From NCBI RefSeq assembly GCF_016804325.1, contig NZ_CP043627.1, forward strand, positions 3,237,001-3,301,000: 64,000 nucleotides of DNA, read 5' to 3'. The notes beneath the pieces are model-generated. The model saw only the letters and a list, made by a program, of their open reading frames with translations, was not told the origin of the DNA and made no database searches. Every line of letters begins with the position of its first letter. Position 1 is the stretch's first letter. Shown piece by piece: positions 54,184 to 61,988 of this stretch. The DNA is from Methylobacterium aquaticum (lineage in GTDB: Bacteria > Pseudomonadota > Alphaproteobacteria > Rhizobiales > Beijerinckiaceae). The translations under genes were made by a program, and so were the position numbers.

Positions 54184-57100
54184 GTGGGTCGGGACGTGCT
54201 CTTCGAGACGACGATCGAGGCCCTGCGGGCCGTTCCGACCTTCGGGCACCGGATCGCCGGCGACGATCGCGCGTTCCTGCTCCTCGACCGGACGGCGACG
54301 CGGCTGCTCCACGCCTCCCCGGCCGCCGTGCCCTTGCGCGAGACGCTCGCCGATGCGGAGGGGCGGATCGATTCGTCCCTGGGCCTTCCGGCGCAGCTGC
54401 GCGGCTCCCTGACCCTGCCGGTCGGGACGACGCAGCCGCGGCTCGAGCGCCTGCGCCTGGCCGGACGCCTCGCCCCGCCGCTCCTCTGCGCCTGCCTGCC
54501 CGCCGCCCTGCCGGATGGCGAGCCCGGCCTTGCCGTCGCGATCCTCGATCCCCTGCCCGCCCGCCGTGCCCGCCGCGCGCCGGCCGCGGCTCAGGCCGCC
54601 GCCCTTTCCACTGCCCCTGCCGCCCCTCCTGCCGTCGCCGCACCGGAGCCGGTTCCCGAATCCGCGCCCGAGCCGGTCCCCGCCCCGGCGGAACCCGCGC
54701 CCCGCACGGCTCCCGGGCCGACCTTGCGCTTCCTGTGGCGCAGCGACGCCCGCGGCGGCCTCGTCGAGGCGACCGGGGGATTGCCCGAGACCGTCGGCGC
54801 CTCTCCGGTCGGCCGGAGCTGGGACGACCTGCTCGCCGGCCCGGTCGAGGCGGAGCCGGCCCTGGCGGAGGCCCTGGCGCAGCGCCGGACCTTCCGGGCC
54901 CTGCCCGTGCGCTGGCGCATCGCCGGGACCCGGACGGCCGTGGCGGTCGATCTCTCGGGCGCGCCCCGCCTCGGCGCCGGCCGCGCCTTCGCGGGCTTCA
55001 GCGGCTTCGGGGTCATCCACCCGGAGCGGATCGTCCCGGCCGCCGACCGGCCGGAGGCAGCCGAACCGAAGCCGCCCCGCCCCTCGCTGCGCGAGCGCGC
55101 CGCCGCGGTGATCGCCGTCGGGCGCCCGCCCGCGCCGGATCCTGTTGCACTGCACCATCCCGCTTCGGTGTCCACCCCGCACCCCGGGCCGGTCTCCGCG
55201 TCCCCGCAACCGGCGCCCGATCCGGACACGCCGGACCTGGCCTCCCTCGCCGGGGCGACCATGGCGGAATTCGCCGGCCTGATGGCGGCGCCCTTCGCGC
55301 ATCTCGGGATGAGCTGGGGGTTCGGGACGCGGCCGTCTCCTGCGCCGCAAGGAACGTCCTCCGCGGAAGCCGGGATAGCGCAACCGGCTCCGCCGGAAGG
55401 TCCGCCGTCCCGGGAGCCGCACCCGGAACGATCCTCCTCCGACGGGCCGTCGCGCGGGCATGAGGCTGCCGCGGCCTCCCCGTCATCCTCGGCCGACCCG
55501 ACCGGTGCGCATCCCGCCATCCCTCCGACGAACGACGAATCGTCCGCCGCCGAGACCCCGGCGGAAGCGAAGCCGGGCCACCCCTCCCTCTCCCTCAACG
55601 AGCACGCGGCGTTCCGGGAGATCGCCCGGGCGCTCGGCGCACGCTTCGCCGGCGACCCGGAGAGCACCGACTCCGCGCCGCTCCCGGCCCCGGCGCCGCA
55701 CGTTGCGCCGGCCCGCGGCGCCGTGACGCCGTTCCGCGGGGCGCAGGCCCTCGCCCGGCTGCCGGAGCCCGGCGCGGACGTCGCGCTCGCCCGCCTCGTC
55801 GAGCGGCTGCCGGTCGGATTGCTGGTCCATCGCGGCGACGACGTGCTGCTCGCCAACCGCCATCTCCTGGTTCTGTCGGGCTACGACAGCCCCGAGGCCC
55901 TGGCCGCGGCCGGCGGACCGGGCGTGATCTTCCGCGGCCGCGATCCCTCCGCCTCGGCCGGGCCCGGCGAGGGGGCGCCGATCGCCCTCGCGACGAGGAG
56001 CGGCGGCAGCGTGCCGGTCGGCGTCACCGTCGGCGTCATCGAGTGGGACGGCGCGCCCGCGAGCCTGCTCACGATCCGGCGCCTGCCCGATGCCGACCCG
56101 GTCCAGTCGCTGGCGGCGGCCGAGGTCCATCTCGCCCACCGCGACGCCAACCTGCGCGAGACCACGGCGATCCTCGACGCGGTCACCGACGGGGTGGTGG
56201 TCCTCGACGACGAGGGCCGCATCCTCAGCATGAACCGCGGCGCGCAAGGCCTGCTCGGCGCCGATCCCCGCGAGGTCGCGGGCGAGTCCCTGATCGGCCT
56301 GTTCTCGCCCGAGAGCCGCCCGGCCGCCCAGGCCGCCCTGCTGCGGGCGGGCGCCGGGGCCACCGCGACGACCGGCGACGAGGTGATGGCGCGGGGACCG
56401 GACGGTCCGCTGCCCCTGATCCTCACCCTGGCGCCGGTGGCGAGCGGGCCGCCGCGCCGGGTCGCCGCGGTCCTGCGCGACGTCTCGGCCTCGCGGCGCA
56501 CCGAGGCCGAGCTGGTGCGGGCCCGCCGCGAGGCCGAGCGGGCGAGCGCCCAGAAATCGGATTTTCTCGCCACGATCAGCCACGAGGTCCGCACGCCGCT
56601 CAACGCGATCATCGGCTTTGCCGAGGTGATGCTGGAGGAGCAGTTCGGCCCCGTCGGCAGCGAGCGCTACCGCGACTACCTGCGCGACATCCGGGCCTCC
56701 GGCGAGCACGTGGTGAGCCTCGTCAACGACCTCCTGGACCTGGCCAAGATCGAGGCCGGCCATCTCGACCTCGCCTTCGCGGGCCTGCCCCTCAACGACC
56801 TCGTGGCGGCCTCGGTCTCCCTGATGCAGCCCCAGGCGGCGCGCCAGCGGGTGGTGATGCGCACGAGCTTCGCCGCCGGCCTGCCGGCGGTGCTGGCCGA
56901 CCAGCGCTCGTTGCGCCAGGCCACCCTCAACGTGATCTCGAACGCGATCAAGTTCACCGATGCCGGCGGGCAGGTGATCGTCTCGACGGCGGCGACCGAC
57001 CGGGGCGGCGTGGCGCTCCGGGTGCGCGACACCGGCATCGGCATGAGCCCGGAGGAGATCGAGACCGCGCTCCAGCCGTTCCGCCAGATCGCCACCGCCC

Positions 57101-57249
57101 AGCGCCGCGGCGGCGGCACGGGCCTCGGCCTGCCGCTGACCAAGGCGCTGGTCGAGGCGAACCGGGCGAGCTTGCGGATCACCAGCCGCAAGGGCGAAGG
57201 CACGCTGGTCGAGATGCTGTTCCCGGCCGCCCGGGTGCTCGAAACCTGA
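54184..57249 (+). CDS. Large PAS sensor histidine kinase, PdhS/PleC-like
   Basis: 1021 aa, no membrane helix seen. A short N-terminal domain (1-115) is followed by Pro/Ala-rich disordered linkers (about 125-175 and 290-480), a middle domain around 480-640 (LVERLPVGLLVHRGDDVLLANRHLL), a PAS domain (about 655-765) and HisKA with His800 (ISHEVRTPLN). The HATPase_c is complete (NVISNAIKFTD; DTGIGMS; GGGTGLGLPLTK). The dimerisation segment GFAEVMLEEQFGPVGSERYRDYLRDI closely resembles Brucella PdhS and relatives that act on DivK in cell-cycle control. The start is GTG after GGGGAGAGG. DivK control is inferred. Confidence 0.85.
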   Translation: MGRDVLFETTIEALRAVPTFGHRIAGDDRAFLLLDRTATRLLHASPAAVPLRETLADAEGRIDSSLGLPAQLRGSLTLPVGTTQPRLERLRLAGRLAPPLLCACLPAALPDGEPGLAVAILDPLPARRARRAPAAAQAAALSTAPAAPPAVAAPEPVPESAPEPVPAPAEPAPRTAPGPTLRFLWRSDARGGLVEATGGLPETVGASPVGRSWDDLLAGPVEAEPALAEALAQRRTFRALPVRWRIAGTRTAVAVDLSGAPRLGAGRAFAGFSGFGVIHPERIVPAADRPEAAEPKPPRPSLRERAAAVIAVGRPPAPDPVALHHPASVSTPHPGPVSASPQPAPDPDTPDLASLAGATMAEFAGLMAAPFAHLGMSWGFGTRPSPAPQGTSSAEAGIAQPAPPEGPPSREPHPERSSSDGPSRGHEAAAASPSSSADPTGAHPAIPPTNDESSAAETPAEAKPGHPSLSLNEHAAFREIARALGARFAGDPESTDSAPLPAPAPHVAPARGAVTPFRGAQALARLPEPGADVALARLVERLPVGLLVHRGDDVLLANRHLLVLSGYDSPEALAAAGGPGVIFRGRDPSASAGPGEGAPIALATRSGGSVPVGVTVGVIEWDGAPASLLTIRRLPDADPVQSLAAAEVHLAHRDANLRETTAILDAVTDGVVVLDDEGRILSMNRGAQGLLGADPREVAGESLIGLFSPESRPAAQAALLRAGAGATATTGDEVMARGPDGPLPLILTLAPVASGPPRRVAAVLRDVSASRRTEAELVRARREAERASAQKSDFLATISHEVRTPLNAIIGFAEVMLEEQFGPVGSERYRDYLRDIRASGEHVVSLVNDLLDLAKIEAGHLDLAFAGLPLNDLVAASVSLMQPQAARQRVVMRTSFAAGLPAVLADQRSLRQATLNVISNAIKFTDAGGQVIVSTAATDRGGVALRVRDTGIGMSPEEIETALQPFRQIATAQRRGGGTGLGLPLTKALVEANRASLRITSRKGEGTLVEMLFPAARVLET

Positions 57250-57430
57250 GATGGCGCCCGTCAACGTCGCGCGGCCACCGCGACGTGCTCCAGGTCCTTG
57301 ATGTCCCGGCATTTTCCTACGACGAAGCGGGATCCGCTCCGCCGGAAAGTGCTCTATCGCCCGGGCGCGCCCGGGCGTAGGCTCCGCCGACTCGCTGTTT
57401 TCCGCCCAGAAGCCCCGTCAGGACACGGCC

Positions 57431-58771
57431 ATGCCGCCCCGCTCCGCCGTCCTCGCAGTCCTCCTGAGCCTCGTCGCCGGCCCCGCCGGCGCGGCCGAGG
57501 GCCTCGCCCTGACCGTGCTCACCGAGCGCACCGGCCCGATGGCCGCCGCCGGCACGCCGCTGGCGAACGGGCTGTCCGATTACCTGACCATGCTCGGCCG
57601 GCGCGACGGCGGCGTCGGCGGGATCCCGCTGGCGGTCGAGGAATGCGAGACCGGGGGCGAGGCGGCGCGGGCGCTCTCCTGCTACGAGGGAGCCACGGCC
57701 CGCGGCAGCATCGCGCTCGTGCCCGGCAACGCCGACGCGGCGCTCGCGCTGCTGCCGCGGCTCGCCGGCGACCGGATGCCCCTCGTCGCCGCCGGCTACG
57801 GCCCGGCCGCGATGGCGCGGGGCGACGTGCTGCCCTGGGCCTTCGCGCCCCCGGCCACAGTGTGGGATTCCCTGAGCGCGGCGCTCGCCTATGTCGGGCA
57901 GGGCGGCAGCGAGGACAGCCCGCAGGGCCGCAGCCTCGCCTATGTCCACCGCGACAGCCCGGCCGGGCGCGAACCGGAGCCGGTGCTGCGGGCGCTCGCC
58001 GCCGAGGCCGGCCTCGCCTTCCGCGCCTATGCCCTGCCGGACGGGGCCTCCGCCGAGGAGAACACGGCGCCGTGGCGCGCCGTGCGGGCGGCGGATCCCG
58101 ATTACGTCATCCTCGATGCCACCGCCGGCCTCTCCGGCACGCCGCTCAGGGACGCCGCCGCGGCGGGCCTGCCGCTCAACCGCGTCGTCGTGGTCGGCTG
58201 GACCGGCGAGGACGACCTGCTGCAGCCGGGCGCCGGCGCCCGGGATCTCACCGCCAAGGGCCTGCGCACCGTGACCTGGCACGCGCCGGGCGACAGCTTC
58301 CCGGCCTTCGACCAGATCGACCTTCTGGTCATCGATGCCGGGCTGTCGCGCACCCCCAAGGCGGAGAATCCCGGCCCGCTCTACAACCGCGGCGTCTATG
58401 CCGGGGTGATCCTGGCCGAGGGCATCCGCAACGGCCAGCGCCTCGCCGGCAGGCGGGAGATCGACGGGCCCGAGATGCGCCGCGGGCTCGAGGCGATCAA
58501 CCTCGATCCGGTGCGCTGGAAGGAGCTCGGCCTCGTGGGCTTCGCCCGCCGCATCCGCCTCACCTGCGCCGACCATAGCGGCCGCCGACCGCTCACCCTC
58601 CAGGAATGGACCGGCGCCCGCTGGGTGCAGATCGGCGACGACATTCCGCCCCCGCGCGAGCGCCTGACCCCCCACCTCGATGCGGCGGTCGCGGCGTTGG
58701 CCGAGCGCGTCGCCACCGAGACCGGCACTGCCGGCGCGAAGCCGCGGGAGGCCTGCCCGGCATCCCCCTGA
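57431..58771 (+). CDS. Periplasmic binding protein of the branched-chain amino acid ABC type
   Basis: 446 aa. Signal peptide at about 1-21 (GPAGA|AE). Type 1 periplasmic-binding fold (Peripla_BP_6) with ALTVLTERTGPMAAAGTPLANGLSDYLTML, PDYVILDATAGLSG and YAGVILAEGIRNGQRLAGR. Relatives occur beside PQQ-linked alcohol dehydrogenase or urea-transport loci, but no permease or ATPase gene is adjacent here. AGGACA precedes the ATG. Its TGA stop is the first codon of the family 4 repeat. Confidence 0.85.
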   Translation: MPPRSAVLAVLLSLVAGPAGAAEGLALTVLTERTGPMAAAGTPLANGLSDYLTMLGRRDGGVGGIPLAVEECETGGEAARALSCYEGATARGSIALVPGNADAALALLPRLAGDRMPLVAAGYGPAAMARGDVLPWAFAPPATVWDSLSAALAYVGQGGSEDSPQGRSLAYVHRDSPAGREPEPVLRALAAEAGLAFRAYALPDGASAEENTAPWRAVRAADPDYVILDATAGLSGTPLRDAAAAGLPLNRVVVVGWTGEDDLLQPGAGARDLTAKGLRTVTWHAPGDSFPAFDQIDLLVIDAGLSRTPKAENPGPLYNRGVYAGVILAEGIRNGQRLAGRREIDGPEMRRGLEAINLDPVRWKELGLVGFARRIRLTCADHSGRRPLTLQEWTGARWVQIGDDIPPPRERLTPHLDAAVAALAERVATETGTAGAKPREACPASP

Positions 58772-58877
58772 TACGAAATCCGGACGACCTTTCCGGATTT
58801 CGTCTCACCAGCCCGCGCGGCGTCCGAGCGAAGCCGCTTTCCGCATCGCGAAGCGATCAATCGGAAAGCGCATGACA
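58769..58877 (+). repeat. Stop-codon-linked structured repeat, family 4, copy b
   Basis: 109 bp starting with the TGA stop of the binding-protein gene. Hairpin 1 has arms ACGAAATCCGG/CCGGATTTCGT (58773-58803), extended by TGA/TCA with one mismatch. The core CACCAGCCCGCGCGGCG and hairpin 2 match copy a (40244-40353) almost exactly. The arms of hairpin 1 differ from copy a at two neighbouring positions, compensated on the other side. Confidence 0.85.
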
Positions 58878-59155
58878 AGTCTTCGCGAGATTGCCGCGCT
58901 GCGACAGGATCTCCACCCCGGTCCGGTCAGGGTCCGCCCGACGACGGGGCTGCCGTTCGGGCTGCCGAATTCTTTGCTTGAAGACCTTGCGTCAGCTGCC
59001 TCTCCTTGGGACAACCGGTGCCGGACACATGAAATCGCGGGAATGGTGCGGTGCGGGGCTGTACCCCGGCCCGGCATTCTCCTAGTCCGTGCCCGGTGCG
59101 AGGCCGCAATGGCCCGCCGCCATCGCCGAACACCCGGGAGGAGACAGACCCCGCG
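58878..59155 (+). other. Upstream region of the MFS transporter gene
   Basis: With the repeat before it, 384 bp separate the two genes. Nothing else is recognised. GGGAGGAG at about 59136-59143 serves the transporter ATG with a rather long spacer. Confidence 0.45.
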
Positions 59156-60502
59156 ATGACCACGACCACCCAGACCCGGCCCGGGGCCGACGGCCTCTCC
59201 TCGCCGAACGCCGCGATCGCGGCCTACGACAACAAGGCCCGCATCAAGGCGATCATCGGCTCCTCGTCGGGCAACCTCGTCGAGTGGTACGATTTCTACG
59301 CCTATGCCTTCACGGCGATCTACTTCAAGGACGTGTTCTTCCCGGGCGCCGACCCGACGGTGCAGCTCATCAACACCGCGGCGGTGTTCGCCATCGGCTT
59401 CCTGATGCGGCCGATCGGCGGCTGGGTGTTCGGCCGCGTCGCCGACCGCTACGGCCGCAAGACCTCGATGCTGATCTCCGTGATGATGATGTGCGCCGGC
59501 TCGCTCGTCATCGCGATCCTGCCGACCTACGCGCAGATCGGCATCTTCGCGCCGATCCTGCTGCTCTTCGCCCGCATGGCGCAAGGGCTCTCGGTCGGCG
59601 GCGAGTACGGCACCTCGGCGACCTACATGAGCGAGGTGGCGCTGAAGGGGAAGCGCGGCTTCTACGGCTCGTTCCAGTACGTCACGCTGATCGGCGGCCA
59701 GCTCCTCGCCTCGCTCGTGGTGGTGCTGGTGACGCTCGGCCTCGACGACAAGGCGATGACCGCCTGGGGCTGGCGCATCCCGTTCTTCATCGGCGCGGCG
59801 GCCGCCGTGGTCGCGCTCTACCTGCGGCGCTCGCTGCACGAGACCTCGACCGCCGAGACCCGCACCTCGCGCGAGGCCGGCAGCATGGCGTCGATCTGGC
59901 GCAACCATCGCCGCGCCTTCCTCACCGTCCTCGGCTACACCGCCGGCGGCTCGCTGATCTTCTACACCTTCACCACGTACATGCAGAAGTACCTGGTGAA
60001 CACCGCGCACATGGACAAGAAGACCGCCAACCTGGTGATGACGGCGGTGCTGTTCACCTACATGGTGGCGCAGCCCTTCTTCGGCATGTTCGCCGACAAG
60101 TTCGGCCGCAAGACCTCGATGCTGCTGTTCGGCGGGCTCACCACCCTGCTGACCGTGCCGCTGATGCACGCGATCGGCGACGCGCAGAGCCCGGTGATGG
60201 CCTATGCCCTGATCACCGCGGCCCTCATGTGCGTCTCGTTCTACACCTCGATCAGCGGCTTGGTGAAGGCCGAGATGTTCCCGGCGGAGGTGCGGGCGCT
60301 CGGCGTCGGCCTGTCCTACGCCATCGCCAACGCGATCTTCGGCGGCTCGGCCGAGTTCGTGGCGCTGAAGTTCAAGGAATTCGGCTACGAGACCACCTTC
60401 TTCTGGTACGTGACGGTGATGTGCGCCATCGCGTTCCTGGTCTCGCTGCAGATGCCCGACAGCCGCAAGTCCGGTTACCTTCAGGGTGACGGGACGGCGT
60501 GA
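59156..60502 (+). CDS. MFS transporter, metabolite:H+ symporter (KgtP/ProP-like) family
   Basis: 448 aa, twelve membrane helices. MHS-family motifs: [13 protein letters not shown] in helix 1, [21 protein letters not shown] between helices 2 and 3, and [21 protein letters not shown] in helix 4. Closest in type to 2-oxoglutarate permease KgtP; the substrate could be another dicarboxylate or an osmolyte. ATG 59156 matches the usual start before a 30-residue cytoplasmic tail. Confidence 0.9.
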   Translation: MTTTTQTRPGADGLSSPNAAIAAYDNKARIKAIIGSSSGNLVEWYDFYAYAFTAIYFKDVFFPGADPTVQLINTAAVFAIGFLMRPIGGWVFGRVADRYGRKTSMLISVMMMCAGSLVIAILPTYAQIGIFAPILLLFARMAQGLSVGGEYGTSATYMSEVALKGKRGFYGSFQYVTLIGGQLLASLVVVLVTLGLDDKAMTAWGWRIPFFIGAAAAVVALYLRRSLHETSTAETRTSREAGSMASIWRNHRRAFLTVLGYTAGGSLIFYTFTTYMQKYLVNTAHMDKKTANLVMTAVLFTYMVAQPFFGMFADKFGRKTSMLLFGGLTTLLTVPLMHAIGDAQSPVMAYALITAALMCVSFYTSISGLVKAEMFPAEVRALGVGLSYAIANAIFGGSAEFVALKFKEFGYETTFFWYVTVMCAIAFLVSLQMPDSRKSGYLQGDGTA

Positions 60503-60509
60503 GGCGAAA

Positions 60510-60541
60510 CGGGCCGGCGCATCGGACGATGCGCCGGCCCG
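60510..60541. terminator. Bidirectional hairpin between converging genes
   Basis: Perfect 14-bp stem CGGGCCGGCGCATC/GATGCGCCGGCCCG with loop GGAC, in the 46-bp gap between the transporter and msrP stops. There is no U-tract on either side, so it is a transcript-end stabiliser or weak terminator. Confidence 0.7.
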
Positions 60542-60548
60542 CGTCATC

Positions 60549-61523
60549 TCACGCGAACAGGCGCTCCTTCTCGAGCCCCTTGTACAGGTCCGCCACCTGG
60601 GCGCCGTAGCCGTTGTAGATCAGCGTCGGCACCCGTTCGTCGGTGCCCAGCACCCGCTCGCTCGCCTGGCTCCAGCGCGGATGCGGCACCGCCGGGTTCA
60701 CGTTGGCCCAGAAACCGTATTCCGAGGCCTGCAAGCCCTCCCAGAAGGTCTTGGGCCGCTCCGCCGTGAAGGTGATGCGGTTGATCGACTTCACCGACTT
60801 GAACCCGTATTTCCACGGCACGGCCAGCCGCAGCGGCGCGCCGAACTGGTTGAGCAGCGGCTTGCCGTAGACGCCGGTCACCATGAAGGCGAGGTCGTTG
60901 TTGGCCTCGGCCATGGTCAGGCCTTCGGTATAGGGCCAAGGGTAGAAGAACGCCCGCTGGCCCGGCGCCATCGCCTTGTCCATGAAGGTCTGCATCTGGA
61001 TGTACTTGGCGTCGCCCTTCGGCTTGGCGAGCGCCAGCAGGGCCGAGAGCGGGAAGCCGGTCCACGGCACCGCCATCGACCACGCCTCGACGCAGCGGTG
61101 GCGGTAGAGCCGCTCCTCCAGGGCCATCTTGCGCACCAGATCCTCGAAGCCGATCTCGAACGGCTTCTCGACGAGACCGTCGACCTTGATCGTCCAGGGC
61201 TGGACCTTCAGGGCGTCGGAGCCCGGCGTGACGGTCTTGTTGGTGCCGTACTCGTAGAAGTTGTTGTAATCGGCGCTGTAGCGCTCCGCCGTCACCGCGC
61301 GGTCGAGGGTGTAGGCAGGGTTCTTCTTGGCCGGATAGAGGTCGGCGGTCTTCACCGCCCCGGTCCCCTCCCCCGGCACGGCGGCGAGGGCCGGGCCGCC
61401 GGCGAGCGAGGAGGCGGCGAGCCCGAGGCTGCCGCCGAGGAGCGCCCGGCGGTTGAGGAAGACCGATTCGGGCGTGGCGAGGCGCTCGGGCATCTCCCAG
61501 CCGCGCTTGACCTTGATGAGCAT
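60549..61523 (-). CDS. msrP: Protein-methionine-sulfoxide reductase catalytic subunit MsrP
   Basis: 324 aa periplasmic molybdopterin enzyme (YedY) repairing oxidised methionine. The twin-arginine signal NRRALLGGSLGLAASSLAG is followed by the molybdenum ligand Cys144 in YRHRCVEAWSMAVPWTG, FFYPWPYTEGL and the C-terminal WSQASERVLG. ATG 61523 is the family start (MLIKVKRGWEMPE). The membrane haem partner gene msrQ is not adjacent: the nearest upstream genes are a small unknown protein and a chemoreceptor, and the downstream one is a converging transporter. Confidence 0.95.
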   Translation of the reverse strand: MLIKVKRGWEMPERLATPESVFLNRRALLGGSLGLAASSLAGGPALAAVPGEGTGAVKTADLYPAKKNPAYTLDRAVTAERYSADYNNFYEYGTNKTVTPGSDALKVQPWTIKVDGLVEKPFEIGFEDLVRKMALEERLYRHRCVEAWSMAVPWTGFPLSALLALAKPKGDAKYIQMQTFMDKAMAPGQRAFFYPWPYTEGLTMAEANNDLAFMVTGVYGKPLLNQFGAPLRLAVPWKYGFKSVKSINRITFTAERPKTFWEGLQASEYGFWANVNPAVPHPRWSQASERVLGTDERVPTLIYNGYGAQVADLYKGLEKERLFA

Positions 61524-61743
61524 GGACCTGTCCCCCGGGAACGGCAGAACGCGAACGGCGAAACGTGCAGCGGAGATCGGGGCGAATCGCCGTCGGTGCA
61601 AGTCACGGTTCAGCGAGGCGCAGGAGTCGGGTCCGGCGAGGCCCGCGCCTCGGGCTTCAGCGGCGAGGAGGCGCGACGAGACGCCATGTGGCTAACCCCG
61701 GCCAGGGCGCAGACAGGGGCGCGACCCCGTGCGATAGAGCCCG

Positions 61744-61977
61744 ATGCCCGCGAAGAAGCCGAAACAGACCGCCTTCACCGTCGCCGTCTCGGCGGCCGAT
61801 GACGGGGCGAACGCTCCGGGATTGCGGGTCTACGTCGCGATGGCGAGCGATCCCCTCGCGGCGGTCGCCGCCGTGCAGGCGGTGATGCCGCAGGCGGCGG
61901 TGGAGCTGAGCGGCACCCTCTCGGACCGCCTCGCCGCACGGCTGAAACTGCGCCCCGGCGAGGTGCGGCCGATCTGA
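61744..61977 (+). CDS. Small hypothetical protein
   Basis: 77 aa with a Lys-rich start (MPAKKPKQTAFTVAVSAAD), a central segment LRVYVAMASDPLAAVAAVQAVMP and a C-terminal LSDRLAARLKLRPGEVRPI. Codon use has the normal third-position GC bias. It may be a soluble alpha/beta mini-domain. No family recognised; no Shine-Dalgarno is obvious. It converges on the chemoreceptor gene with 11 bp between stops. Confidence 0.55.
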   Translation: MPAKKPKQTAFTVAVSAADDGANAPGLRVYVAMASDPLAAVAAVQAVMPQAAVELSGTLSDRLAARLKLRPGEVRPI

Positions 61978-61988
61978 CGCGGTCGGGA

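Noticed and set aside
55483..57312. 609-codon minus-strand open frame
   Set aside because: Antisense to the conserved kinase domains of the plus-strand histidine kinase gene.
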